A stretch of DNA of 52,702 nucleotides from Oscillospiraceae bacterium (GCA_017506735.1 JAFVMW010000054.1:1-52702), one strand, 5' to 3'; positions 39,328 to 47,960 are shown, numbered from the stretch's first letter. Translations and numbers: made by a program. The notes: generated by a model from the sequence alone, not told the origin.

Positions 39328-41204
39328 GGATTCTTTCCATGATCGCCACCTTTGGCGGCCTCAACGGCGCCACGCTGCGGCTGGAGCCGGGGATGAATGT
39401 GATTTGCGCCCCCAATGAATGGGGCAAAAGCACCTGGTGCGCCTTCCTTGCCGCCATGCTCTACGGCGTGGATACCAACCAGCGCACCACCAAGGGAACC
39501 CTTGCGGACAAGGAAAAATACGCTCCCTGGTCAGGCCAGCCCATGGAGGGTCTGCTCCGGGTGGAGCATGACGGACGGGACATCACCATCCAGCGCAGAA
39601 CCCGGGGCCGGGTTCCCCTGGGAGAGTTCCAGGCCTACGAGACCCGGACGGGTCTGGCGGTGCCGGAGCTGACGGCGGACAACTGCGGCCAGGTGCTGCT
39701 GGGTGTGGAAAAAAGCGTGTTCCTCCGGACGGGCTTCATCCGGTTTTCCGACTTGGCGGTGGTGCCGGACGAGGCCCTGTGGCAGCGGCTCCACGCCCTG
39801 GTGACCACTGGCGACGAAAGCGGAAACGGCGCCCTGCTCCAGACCCGGCTCCGGGCCCTGAAAAACAAATGCCGCTCCAGCCGGGGCGGACGAATCCCGG
39901 AAACGGAGCAGCGTCTTCAGGAGCTGGAAACGGCCCTGTCTGACCGGCAGATGCTGGAAAAACGGGAGCTTCAGCTCCGGAGCCAGTACGAATCCGCCAG
40001 TCAGGAGATGCAGGCCCTCCAGCGCCACCGGGCGGTCTGCGATTACCGGGACGCGGAAACCCTGCGCCGCCAGACCATGGAAGCCATGGAAGCGGCGGAC
40101 CAGGCCCGGGATGCCATGGAGGAGCTGGAGATCCAGTGCCGGGACATTCCGGAAACCGAAGAACTGGAAAGCAAGCTGGAGGAGGCCCGGGGCCTCATTG
40201 ACAAGCTCCGCAGCGTGCCGGAGGAGGAGCCGCCCTCGGTGATGGGTGCGGTGCTGGCCTACATTCTGGGCGCCCTGGCTATGATGGGGGCGGTGCTGTA
40301 TCTTCTGACGGCAGAGCTGCTCTGGGCAGGTGGTATGATCCTGGCAGGAATCATTCTGCTGCTGGTGGGCGGCATGCTTACCGACCGCCGGAGAAGGACA
40401 GTGCTGCAGCAGCATCTGGCCCAGAAAAAACGGGAAAAGCTGGTTCATGAGCTGCTGGATGCCACGGTGAAGCTGCAAAAGCAGCTCGCGCTTCGGGAAG
40501 AGCTGAATCAGGCCTGCCGGACTGCCGACCAGGCCCGGCTCCGGCTCCAGAGCCTGGCCGCCGCAGGGAGGCAGATTCTGAATCCCGAAACAGAGGACGC
40601 CCTGGAGCTGACCCTGGAGGAAACGGAAACCCGGATGGCCCAGGTGACGGAGCGGCTTCGTCTGATTCAGCTGCGCCTTGGTCAGTGCCAGGGCCGGATG
40701 GAGAGCCTGCCGGAGCTGGATGCCATTTTGAGAGAGCAGGAGGTCTGCCGGACCCGGCTTGGGGAGCTGTTGAAGCTGGAACGGGCCCTGGAGCTGGCGC
40801 TGAATGCCCTGGAAGAAGCCACCCGGGAGCTGCAGCGCCGGTTTGCCCCCCGGATCACGGCCCAGGCCCAGGAATACTTAAGCCGGCTGACCCACGGCCG
40901 GTACAGCCGGGTGCTCATCGGCGAGGATCTGTCCATCCTGGCGGCCAGCCAGGTGGAAACCACCCTGCGGAGCAGTCAGTGGCGCAGCGACGGCACGGCG
41001 GATCTGATGTATCTGGCTCTGCGGCTTGCGGTGTGGGTTACGCTGAATCCGGAAGGCCCTCTGGTGCTGGACGATGCCTTTGTCCGGCTGGATGATGACC
41101 GGCTGAAGGAGGTTCTGGCCTTGCTCGCGGAGCTGAGCCAAAGCCGCCAGATTATTCTGTTCTCCTGCCAGGAACGGGAAAAGCGGATGATGGCAACCCT
41201 TTGA
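39324..41204 (+). CDS. YhaN/SbcC-like SMC-type ATPase with central membrane segments
   Basis: A 626-residue protein with a GTG start overlapping the previous stop. It has Walker A APNEWGKST (29-37), a long coiled-coil region (about 190-300), two hydrophobic helices (about 305-350: GAVLAYILGALAMMGAVLYLL and AGGMILAGIILLLVGGML), a second coiled coil (about 355-560), and Walker B LVLDDAFVRLDDDRL near the C-terminus. The central membrane pair in place of the zinc hook identifies the YhaN type. With the YhaO-like nuclease it should form a membrane-tethered Mre11-Rad50-like complex. A strong terminator follows. Confidence 0.85.
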   Translation: MRILSMIATFGGLNGATLRLEPGMNVICAPNEWGKSTWCAFLAAMLYGVDTNQRTTKGTLADKEKYAPWSGQPMEGLLRVEHDGRDITIQRRTRGRVPLGEFQAYETRTGLAVPELTADNCGQVLLGVEKSVFLRTGFIRFSDLAVVPDEALWQRLHALVTTGDESGNGALLQTRLRALKNKCRSSRGGRIPETEQRLQELETALSDRQMLEKRELQLRSQYESASQEMQALQRHRAVCDYRDAETLRRQTMEAMEAADQARDAMEELEIQCRDIPETEELESKLEEARGLIDKLRSVPEEEPPSVMGAVLAYILGALAMMGAVLYLLTAELLWAGGMILAGIILLLVGGMLTDRRRRTVLQQHLAQKKREKLVHELLDATVKLQKQLALREELNQACRTADQARLRLQSLAAAGRQILNPETEDALELTLEETETRMAQVTERLRLIQLRLGQCQGRMESLPELDAILREQEVCRTRLGELLKLERALELALNALEEATRELQRRFAPRITAQAQEYLSRLTHGRYSRVLIGEDLSILAASQVETTLRSSQWRSDGTADLMYLALRLAVWVTLNPEGPLVLDDAFVRLDDDRLKEVLALLAELSQSRQIILFSCQEREKRMMATL

Positions 41205-41214
41205 TCCAAACAGT

Positions 41215-41251
41215 AAAACTGACCTGTGAGCGCTTCACAGGTCAGTTTTTT
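41215..41251. terminator. Bidirectional terminator
   Basis: A perfect 15 bp stem AAAACTGACCTGTGA/TCACAGGTCAGTTTT (loop GCGCT) lies between the yhaN-like gene and the convergent PPC gene. Confidence 0.9.
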
Positions 41252-41311
41252 GTGGGTGTGGATGATGGTTTGGGGTGACAGATTGGAGTTCTGTTTTATT
41301 AAGAGTTCGTA

Positions 41312-41740
41312 TTATTTCCGGGTGAATACAATCTCGTCATAGCCCGTTTCCGGGTCTGCTTCCACGCCGTAGGAGATCCCCGGCAGCTCCAGGATCACCA
41401 GCTCGCAGGTGGTGTTGACGATGCAGCCGGGGCAGAGGTGGCCGCCGATGGTGGACAGATCCTCCTTCGACAGGCTGATGTGCAGATGGCACCGGGCCTG
41501 GCTGACGGTGCCGTTGAGGCTGACGATTTCGCAGTGCTCCTCAAGCTGTCGGATGGTAACGCCGCTGGCGTCCCGGAGTCTGGCCCGGAGCAGACAGCCT
41601 ACGCCGGACAGCACAACACCTGCGGAGATGTCCTTTTCCCGGCACAGTGCCCGGATTTCCTCCATCAGATCCTGCCCCCGACGGAGCCGCAGGCAGTGGA
41701 ATGTCCCCGCGCCTTCCGCGGTCAGTATGGTGTCTGACAT
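41312..41740 (-). CDS. PPC domain (DUF296) DNA-binding-type protein
   Basis: A 142-residue single-domain PPC/PCC protein. It begins with GAGTFHCLRLRRGQDLMEEI, typical of DUF296, and has GVVLSGVGCLLRARL. The His cluster in CHLHISLSKEDLSTIGGHL, which binds zinc in structural homologues, is present. In plants the domain is fused to AT-hook motifs; bacterial single-domain members form trimers with unknown role and are often simply called DNA-binding. The ATG at 41740 follows AAAGGAGG. It stands alone and is convergent with the yhaN-like gene. No promoter was assigned. Confidence 0.88.
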   Translation of the reverse strand: MSDTILTAEGAGTFHCLRLRRGQDLMEEIRALCREKDISAGVVLSGVGCLLRARLRDASGVTIRQLEEHCEIVSLNGTVSQARCHLHISLSKEDLSTIGGHLCPGCIVNTTCELVILELPGISYGVEADPETGYDEIVFTRK

Positions 41741-41853
41741 GGCCCATCCTCCTTTTCTTTGTATTTTTCAATTATAGAGCGGCGGAAGAAAGGAAGTCAA
41801 GTTACAAAATAATATCAAAATACCACAAAAAACCACTGAATTGTAAATATTGC

Positions 41854-41882
41854 TTGAAATATTAAGGGGAATATGGTAATAT
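41854..41882 (+). promoter_or_regulatory. Promoter of the N-acetylhexosamine kinase gene
   Basis: -35 TTGAAA (41854-41859), 17 bp spacer, extended -10 TGGTAATAT (core 41877-41882). It leaves a leader of about 90 nt containing the weak hairpin GGCCCGGC...GGCCGGTC. Confidence 0.65.
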
Positions 41883-41978
41883 GGAACAACGTGAAAGCTT
41901 TTTTCTCATGGCCCGGCAGTTTTCGGCCGGTCAAATGCCATATCATATATATTATCATTCAAACAAGGGGGACCTCAA

Positions 41979-43055
41979 ATGCCCATCGAAAAGGCTGCAT
42001 ACGCATTCCAGATGAACGGTATGCCCATCGCCTGCCGGCACATCGGCAACGGTCATATCAACTCTACCTTCAAGATTGATACGGATGCCGGCGCAGAGTA
42101 TGTTCTGCAGAAAATCAACAAGTACGTGTTCAAGGACCCGGTGAGCCTGATGCGCAACGCCGGAGCCATTACCGATTTCATCCGTCAGAAGGTGAATGAT
42201 CCCAGACTGGCCCTGCACTTCATCACCACCCAGGACGGCAAGTTCTATCACGAGGATGAGGACGGCGAATTCTGGAGAATGTACGACTTCGTCGGCGGTT
42301 TCTGTCTGGATACCCCCGAGTGCGAGGAGGATTTCTATCAGAGCGCCCTGGCCTTCGGCCGGTTCCAGCAGCAGCTGTCCGATTTCCCTGCCGAGACCCT
42401 GACCGAGACCATCCCCGAGTTCCACAACACCGTGGATCGGTTCCGTCAGTTCAAGGAGGCTGTGAAGGCCGATCCCGAAGGCCGTCTGGACGGTGTCCGG
42501 GAGGAAGTGGCATTTTTGCTTGCCCGGGAGGAGCGCGGCACCTGCCTGCAGCGGATGCGTGAGAACGGAGAGCTGCCCCTGCGCGTGACCCACAACGATA
42601 CCAAGCTGAACAACGTTCTGCTGGACAGAAAGACCCGGAAGAGCCTGTGTGTTCTGGATCTGGATACCGTTATGCCCGGCCTGTCCGTCCACGACTTCGG
42701 TGATTCCATCCGCTTCGGCGCGGCCACCGCTGCTGAGGACGAGAAGGATGTGAGCAAGATGTCCATGGATCTGCATCTGTTCGAGGTGTATACCCGTGGC
42801 TTCCTGGAGAGCGCCACCGCTCTGACCGAGCAGGAAATCAAGATGCTGCCCATGGGTGCCTTTGTCATGACCCTGGAGGTTGCTACCCGGTTTTTGAAGG
42901 ACTACCTGGAGGGCGACCACTACTTCAAGGTGGACTATCCCGAGCACAACCTGGTCCGTGCCAGAACCCAGATCGCTCTGGTGGCCGACATGGAGAAGAA
43001 AATGGCAGATATGGAGCGGATCGTGGCGGAGGTTGCCGCTGAGGTCCGGAAGTAA
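41979..43055 (+). CDS. nahK: N-acetylhexosamine 1-kinase (NahK/LnpB-like)
   Basis: The 358-residue phosphotransferase closely follows the NahK of Bifidobacterium as I remember it: GNGHINSTF near residue 23, VLQKINKYVFKDPVSLMRN, LRVTHNDTKLNNVL with catalytic Asp207, LDLDTVMPG, and DFGDSIRFGA (239-248). NahK phosphorylates GlcNAc and GalNAc at C1, feeding the lacto-N-biose/galacto-N-biose route that releases host mucin or milk sugars. That route also uses a GalE-type epimerase; a galE fragment lies at the other end of the window, but no lnpA phosphorylase is present. AGGGGG precedes the start. A generic choline/aminoglycoside kinase is less likely. Confidence 0.85.
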   Translation: MPIEKAAYAFQMNGMPIACRHIGNGHINSTFKIDTDAGAEYVLQKINKYVFKDPVSLMRNAGAITDFIRQKVNDPRLALHFITTQDGKFYHEDEDGEFWRMYDFVGGFCLDTPECEEDFYQSALAFGRFQQQLSDFPAETLTETIPEFHNTVDRFRQFKEAVKADPEGRLDGVREEVAFLLAREERGTCLQRMRENGELPLRVTHNDTKLNNVLLDRKTRKSLCVLDLDTVMPGLSVHDFGDSIRFGAATAAEDEKDVSKMSMDLHLFEVYTRGFLESATALTEQEIKMLPMGAFVMTLEVATRFLKDYLEGDHYFKVDYPEHNLVRARTQIALVADMEKKMADMERIVAEVAAEVRK

Positions 43056-43139
43056 TACATAAATGAAGAGTGGAGAGTGGAGATTGAAGAGTGGAAATTC
43101 TTTCATCGTCCCTCTCCTCTTTTTTTGCGAAGGAGAATT

Positions 43140-44525
43140 ATGAGACTTCAGAAAAAAGGATTTGACTGGCCCTTTTACCGGCGGCTTCTGATGGTGGCTC
43201 TGCCCATCATCGTCCAGAACGGCATTACCAACGTGGTGCAGCTGCTGGATAATGTGATGGTGGGCCAGGTGGGTACGGTGCAGATGTCCGGCGTGGCCAT
43301 CGTCAACCAGCTCATTTTTGTGTTCAGTCTGTGCGTATTCGGCGCCACCTCCGGCGCGGGCATTTTCACCGCCCAGTTCCACGGCTCCGGCAATCCGGAG
43401 GGCGTCCGGGATACCTTCCGGTTCAAGCTCCTGGTGGCGGCGCTGCTGACGGCAGCCGGTGTGACCATATTCCTGGTGGGAGCTGAACCGCTGATCGGCC
43501 TGTATCTGGAGGGGGACCCCGGCTCCGAGGCGGCTGCCCAGACCCTGTCCTGCGGCAGGGAATACCTGTTCATGTCCCTGGTGGGACTGCCGCCCTTCGC
43601 CCTGTCCAATGCCTATTCCAGCACCCTCCGGGAAACCGGCCAGACCGATGTGCCTATGAAGGCCGGCATTACCGCGGTGTTTGTGAATCTGGTGCTGAAC
43701 TATGTGCTGATTTTCGGCAATTTCGGCGCGCCGGCCATGGGCGTGGTGGGCGCCGCTCTGGCTACGGTGATTTCCCGGTATGTGGAGCTGGCCATCATGG
43801 TGGTCTGGACCCATACCCACGAAAGGGAATGTCCCTTCATCCGGGGGGCTTACCGCTCCTTCCGGATTCCCGGAGCCCTGGCCAAGCAGATCATTGTCAA
43901 GGGAATGCCCCTGCTTGCCAACGAGTTTTTCTGGTCCACCGGTGTGGCCTTCCTGTCCCAGTGCTACTCCACCCGGGGCCTTGTGGTGGTGGCTGCGCTG
44001 AACATTGCCAACACCATCAACCAGGTGTCCAATGTGGTGTTCCTGTCCCTGGGCAATGCTGTGGGCATTCTCATGGGTCAGATGCTGGGCGCCGGTGTGC
44101 CGGAACAGCAGATCCGCCGGGACAACCGGCGGATGATCGGTGTGAGTGTGGGGGTGTGCTTTGTCATCGGCGGCGTGATGATCGCCCTGTCGGGTCTGTT
44201 CCCCCGGATGTACAACACCACCGACGAAGTCCGGGCCATGGCAGCGGCGCTGATCTGCATTTCCTCTGCCATGATGCCGGCGTTTTCCTACAACAACGCC
44301 ATGTACTTCACCCTCCGTTCCGGCGGTCAGACCTTCATCACCTTCCTGTTTGACAGCGGCTTTTCCTGGGCGGTCAGCGTGCCCCTGGCCTTCGTGCTGA
44401 GCCGGTTTACGGAGATGCCCATTCTGTGGCTGTATGCCTGCTGTTCCGCGGTGGATGCCCTGAAGATCGGCCTGGGTGCCTATTTCCTGAAAAAGGGAAC
44501 CTGGATCAGACGGCTGGCGGACTAA
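43140..44525 (+). CDS. MATE family exporter (2)
   Basis: A 461-residue membrane protein with twelve hydrophobic segments. It opens with FYRRLLMVALPIIVQNGITNV and NVMVGQVGTVQMSGVAIVNQ; later come the second-half hallmarks MPLLANEFFWSTGVAFLSQC and GNAVGILMGQMLGAG. It belongs to a different MATE branch than copy 1. The ATG at 43140 follows AAGGAG. It lies 84 bp after nahK in the same direction, and the gap has short GAGTGGA direct repeats, so cotranscription is possible. The substrate is unknown. A terminator follows at 44533. Confidence 0.9.
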   Translation: MRLQKKGFDWPFYRRLLMVALPIIVQNGITNVVQLLDNVMVGQVGTVQMSGVAIVNQLIFVFSLCVFGATSGAGIFTAQFHGSGNPEGVRDTFRFKLLVAALLTAAGVTIFLVGAEPLIGLYLEGDPGSEAAAQTLSCGREYLFMSLVGLPPFALSNAYSSTLRETGQTDVPMKAGITAVFVNLVLNYVLIFGNFGAPAMGVVGAALATVISRYVELAIMVVWTHTHERECPFIRGAYRSFRIPGALAKQIIVKGMPLLANEFFWSTGVAFLSQCYSTRGLVVVAALNIANTINQVSNVVFLSLGNAVGILMGQMLGAGVPEQQIRRDNRRMIGVSVGVCFVIGGVMIALSGLFPRMYNTTDEVRAMAAALICISSAMMPAFSYNNAMYFTLRSGGQTFITFLFDSGFSWAVSVPLAFVLSRFTEMPILWLYACCSAVDALKIGLGAYFLKKGTWIRRLAD

Positions 44526-44532
44526 ATAATAT

Positions 44533-44560
44533 GGGCGGCTGCGTTTGCAGCCGCCCTTTT
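44533..44560 (+). terminator. Terminator after MATE gene 2
   Basis: Perfect 10 bp stem GGGCGGCTGC/GCAGCCGCCC (loop GTTT) followed by TTTT. It lies just before the rubrerythrin stop, convergent. Confidence 0.85.
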
Positions 44561-44577
44561 GGTGTTTTGGGGATCGC

Positions 44578-45117
44578 TTAGTAATTTTCAGCGTGGACTT
44601 CGAAGTAAGCCTTGGGATGATCGCAGGTGGGGCAGAGCTCGGGAGCCTTGGTGCCGACGATGATGTGACCGCAGTTGCGGCACTCCCAGACCTTGACCTC
44701 GGACTTTTCAAAGACCTGAGCGGTTTCCACGTTCTTCAGCAGGGCACGGTAGCGCTCCTCGTGGTGCTTCTCAATGGCGGCAACCAGACGGAACTTGGCG
44801 GCCAGCTCAAAGAAGCCCTCGGCCTCGGCGGTCTTGGCGAAGCCGTCGTACATATCGGTCCACTCGTAGTACTCGCCCTCGGCGGCGTGGAGCAGGTTCT
44901 CGGCGGTATTGCCGATGCCGCCCAGCTCCTTGAACCACATCTTGGCGTGCTCCTTCTCGTTGTCGGCGGTCTTCAGGAACAGGGCAGAGATCTGCTCATA
45001 GCCCTCCTTCTTGGCCTTGGATGCAAAGTAGGTGTACTTGTTCCGGGCCTGGGATTCGCCTGCGAAGGCCTCCATCAGGTTCTTCTCGGTCTGAGTGCCT
45101 GCGTATTTGTTGCTCAT
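44578..45117 (-). CDS. rbr: Rubrerythrin
   Basis: A 179-residue non-haem iron protein. It has an N-terminal ferritin-like four-helix domain with diiron ligands (Glu21 in [10 protein letters not shown]54-x2-H57 in EKEH, E116-x2-H119 in EKHH and further Glu), then a C-terminal rubredoxin domain with Cys146-x2-Cys149 and Cys162-x2-Cys165. It reduces hydrogen peroxide in anaerobes using electrons from rubredoxin or NADH, in the cytosol. The ATG at 45117 follows CTGGAGG. Its promoter (45175-45203) is strong and a leader hairpin sits at the very start of the transcript. Confidence 0.96.
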   Translation of the reverse strand: MSNKYAGTQTEKNLMEAFAGESQARNKYTYFASKAKKEGYEQISALFLKTADNEKEHAKMWFKELGGIGNTAENLLHAAEGEYYEWTDMYDGFAKTAEAEGFFELAAKFRLVAAIEKHHEERYRALLKNVETAQVFEKSEVKVWECRNCGHIIVGTKAPELCPTCDHPKAYFEVHAENY

Positions 45118-45147
45118 ATGATAATCCTCCAGACAGTTTAATTGATG

Positions 45148-45203
45148 ATTGAAGGGGTGCCCCTTTCAATGACCATCATACCCGGCTTTTCTCAAAAAGT
45201 CAA
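45148..45203 (-). promoter_or_regulatory. rbr promoter and 5-prime leader hairpin
   Basis: Minus-strand -35 TTGACT (45198-45203), 17 bp spacer, -10 TATGAT (45175-45180). The predicted transcript begins right at a stem of ATTGAA/TTCAAT and GGGG/CCCC (45148-45170) with one bulged base, possibly protecting the mRNA end. Confidence 0.65.
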
Positions 45204-45224
45204 TCGATATCTGCACGAAAAGAG

Positions 45225-45245
45225 GAGCGCACCGGCGGTGCGCTC
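45225..45245 (-). terminator. Terminator of the pullulanase gene
   Basis: Perfect 9 bp stem GAGCGCACC/GGTGCGCTC (loop GGC), followed on the minus strand by CTCTTTTCG. It ends 10 bp after the pulA stop. Confidence 0.7.
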
Positions 45246-45255
45246 TCAAAGTATA

Positions 45256-47307
45256 TCAGTTGTCCTTTTTCTTCTTCCGGTTCAGATAGGCCACGGTACC
45301 GCCGATGGCGGCGGCAGCGGCTGCGATGCCGCCCAGCAGCAGGGGAATCCGGTTGTTTTTGTCGTCGGTGCCCACGGTCAGAGGCTCCAGGGTCAGCACC
45401 ATGGCGCTGATGGGGGCCACTTCCACAGAACCCTCGGCAATGGCCAGGGGAGCGGTACCGGCGAAATCGGCGTTGACCACCACGTTCCACTTGCCCTGGG
45501 GCAGGGAAACAGCGGCGGCAGTCCGGTTGGGATTGAACAGCACAATCAGACCCTGGGCAGAATCATCCACACTGCCCCTCAGGTGGAAGCCGGTCACATT
45601 GGCAGGCAGGCCGGCCAGGGGGAATACCTGCTGGCGAACCTGGTCAGCGGTGGGCAGACGGAGGGTGGGATGGGCTTTGCGCAGGGCGATCAGCCCCCGG
45701 TAGTAGTCCGCGACCTTTGCGTATTCGGGTCTGGACAGGTCGTTCCACTTGATCTGGTTCAGACTGTCGGGGCTGCGGTAGCTGTTATGCTCAAAGCTGC
45801 CGTCCCCCCGGGGCTTGGAGCGGAGCAGCTCCTCGCCAGCCTGGAAGAAGGGAATGCCCTGGCTGGTCATCACCATGGCGGCGGAGAGACAGTTCATCCG
45901 GATCCGGTCGGCCACCGTGTCCTCCGGGGTGGAAACCGTCAGCCGGTCGAACAGGGACATATTGTCATGGCAGGAGGCGTAGTTCACGGTCTGGCTGGGC
46001 TCGGGGCACCAGTCGGGGCAGCCCATGAAGCACTTTGCCACCAGATTGGGATCGGCAGGCTCGCCGGCGATGTAGCCCCGGGCATGATCGTCGAACACAT
46101 AGCCCCGGAGCAGATCCCGGAGGGTGTCGCTGAAATAGGCGAAGCCGGGGGTCAGGTGGGAATTGGTCTGGGTAGCCATCAGCACATCGGGCTTGGTCAG
46201 ATCCGTGGGCATGGTCCAGCCCTCGCCGTAGAAGATCACGTCGGGATGGCTCTGATGGACGGTGGCCACGATCTCGTTGATGGTCTGCACATCCAGCAGG
46301 CCAACCAGGTCAAAACGGAAGCCGTCAATGTGGTATTCGTCCGCCCAGTATTTCACGGAATCCACAATATACTTGCGGACCATGCTCCGCTCGGAGGCGG
46401 TATCGTTGCCGCAGCCGGAGCCGTTGGAATAGGCACCGCTCTTGGTGCGGCTGAAGTAGTCGGGAACGATGCGGTTAAAGCAGAAGTCCTTTGCCTCGTA
46501 CACGTGGTTGTACACCACATCCATGACCACGCTGATGCCGTTTTCATGGAGGGTCTTGATCATCTGCTTCATTTCCTTCACACGGACCTCGCCGTGGTAA
46601 GGATCGGTGGCGTAGCTGCCCTCGGGAACATTGAAGTTCACCGGATCGTAGCCCCAGTTGAACTGGGGGACATCCAGCTTGGTTTCGTCCACGCTGCCGT
46701 AGTCATAGCTGGGCAGCAGGTGCAGATGGGTGATACCCAGCCCCTTGATGTGGTCCAGACCTGTGGGAATGCCGTCGGGGGTGGCGGTGCCGGTTTCGGT
46801 GAGGCCCAGGAATTTGCCCTTGTTGACGATGCCGGAGGCCGGATCTGTGGACAGATCCCGGATGTGCAGCTCATAGATCACCGCGTCGGTGGCAGGCAGA
46901 CCTGCGTGGGGAGGAGCGTCATGATCCCAGTCCTGGGGATCGGTGGAGGACAGATCCAGAACCATGGCACGCTGGCCGTTGACGCCGGTGGTGACGGCAT
47001 AGGGATCGCAGACCTCGTTCACCCGGTCCTCCAGCTCTACCAGATAGGTATAGTAAACGCCGTTGAGGTCGCCGTCAGCGTCTGTGGTCCAGGTGCCTGC
47101 CACGGCCCGCTTCATGGGAATGCGGCCCACAGCGTCCTGGGCATCCGGATCGCCGGAGCGGTACAGGCAGACCGTGACGCTCTTGGCGGTGGGAGCCCAC
47201 AGCCGGAAGGCAGTGCTGTCCTTGCTCCAGCGCGCGCCAAGATCCGGGCCGAGATAGGTATATTTCCGTTCAAAATCTTCGGTGGAATACAGATCGGAGA
47301 TAGCCAT
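45256..47307 (-). CDS. pulA: Type I pullulanase with C-terminal membrane tail
   Basis: A 683-residue GH13 debranching enzyme. It has a CBM48-like N-terminal domain (about 30-130), then FNWGYDPVNFNVPEGSY (the YNWGYDP motif of type I pullulanases), MDVVYNHV, DGFRFDLVGL with nucleophile Asp333, FYGEGW with the acid Glu, and NYASCHDN. It cuts alpha-1,6 branches in pullulan, starch or glycogen. There is no signal peptide. The C-terminal 30 residues are a hydrophobic helix (654-676) followed by RKKKKDN, like a tail-anchor or the end of a sorting signal without LPXTG. Start 47307 follows AAGGAACG. Control by a LacI-type operator at 47356-47369 is likely. Confidence 0.93.
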   Translation of the reverse strand: MAISDLYSTEDFERKYTYLGPDLGARWSKDSTAFRLWAPTAKSVTVCLYRSGDPDAQDAVGRIPMKRAVAGTWTTDADGDLNGVYYTYLVELEDRVNEVCDPYAVTTGVNGQRAMVLDLSSTDPQDWDHDAPPHAGLPATDAVIYELHIRDLSTDPASGIVNKGKFLGLTETGTATPDGIPTGLDHIKGLGITHLHLLPSYDYGSVDETKLDVPQFNWGYDPVNFNVPEGSYATDPYHGEVRVKEMKQMIKTLHENGISVVMDVVYNHVYEAKDFCFNRIVPDYFSRTKSGAYSNGSGCGNDTASERSMVRKYIVDSVKYWADEYHIDGFRFDLVGLLDVQTINEIVATVHQSHPDVIFYGEGWTMPTDLTKPDVLMATQTNSHLTPGFAYFSDTLRDLLRGYVFDDHARGYIAGEPADPNLVAKCFMGCPDWCPEPSQTVNYASCHDNMSLFDRLTVSTPEDTVADRIRMNCLSAAMVMTSQGIPFFQAGEELLRSKPRGDGSFEHNSYRSPDSLNQIKWNDLSRPEYAKVADYYRGLIALRKAHPTLRLPTADQVRQQVFPLAGLPANVTGFHLRGSVDDSAQGLIVLFNPNRTAAAVSLPQGKWNVVVNADFAGTAPLAIAEGSVEVAPISAMVLTLEPLTVGTDDKNNRIPLLLGGIAAAAAAIGGTVAYLNRKKKKDN

Positions 47308-47355
47308 AAAGATTCGTTCCTTCAAAAAAGTGATATTTTGTAGAATACGGCAAAT

Positions 47356-47407
47356 TGGAAACGTTGCCATACAGGAAAATTATATAGGATGTTGCTGTGG
47401 TTGTAAA
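47356..47407 (-). promoter_or_regulatory. pulA promoter with LacI/CcpA-type operator
   Basis: Minus-strand -35 TTTACA (47402-47407), 17 bp spacer, -10 TATAAT (47379-47384). Right after the expected start point lies TGGAAACGTTGCCA (47356-47369), an almost perfect palindrome with the central AACGTT typical of catabolite-responsive elements and other LacI-family sites. A repressor bound there would block initiation. Confidence 0.7.
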
Positions 47408-47447
47408 GTGGAAACTGGAAACTTTTGTGTAAAAAGAGTGGAGGAAA

Positions 47448-47960
47448 TCAGAGGGTTTTTTTGTCGGTATAGCCGATTTCTTCCAGTTCCAGCAGCTTCC
47501 GCTTCCGTTCCGGCCCGAAGGCGTAGCCTCCCAGCCGGTTTCCGGCGGCGAGGCACCGGTGGCAGGGGATGAGGATGGGGATGGGATTCGCGCCCACCGC
47601 CTGACCGATGGCCTGGGCCGACATCCGGGGCTTTCCCAGCCGCCGGGCCGCTTCCCGGGCAAGCTCGCCGTAGGTGACGGACTGCCCCCGGGGCGTTTGG
47701 AGAAGCAGTTCCCACACAAGCCGCTGGAAGGGCGTGCCCTCCGGGGCCAGGGGAATGTCCCGGAAATCCGGGTCCAGTCCGGCAAAATACCCGTCCAGCC
47801 ACCGGGCGGCCCGGGTGAGAACCGGATGTGCCTCCGGCCCGGGCAGCAGGGTAAAAGGGATTCCGGGAGGAACATCAAACCACAGCGCCCGGAGTCCGGC
47901 GCTGTCCGCCGCAAGCCCCAGAATCCCCAGGGGAGAATCATAAAAGCAAACCCAATACAT
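47448..47960 (-). CDS. ogt: Methylated-DNA-[protein]-cysteine S-methyltransferase
   Basis: The 170-residue suicide repair protein moves methyl groups from O6-methylguanine to its own Cys133 in the invariant IPCHRC motif. Before it stand GTPFQRLVWELLLQTPRGQSVTYGELA and AVGANPIPILIPC, typical of Ogt/MGMT C-terminal domains, with a degenerate N-terminal domain (1-70). The ATG at 47960 follows GAGG. The hairpin terminator of the preceding MATE gene ends only about 18 bp before it, so its own promoter must lie within or after that hairpin, or it depends on read-through. The 47308-47447 gap to pulA carries the pulA control region. Confidence 0.95.
   Translation of the reverse strand: MYWVCFYDSPLGILGLAADSAGLRALWFDVPPGIPFTLLPGPEAHPVLTRAARWLDGYFAGLDPDFRDIPLAPEGTPFQRLVWELLLQTPRGQSVTYGELAREAARRLGKPRMSAQAIGQAVGANPIPILIPCHRCLAAGNRLGGYAFGPERKRKLLELEEIGYTDKKTL

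Noticed and set aside
41955-44711. Long minus-strand frame opposite nahK and MATE gene 2
   Set aside because: Antisense shadow; His/Gly/Gln-rich composition and it spans two real genes plus the intergenic gap.
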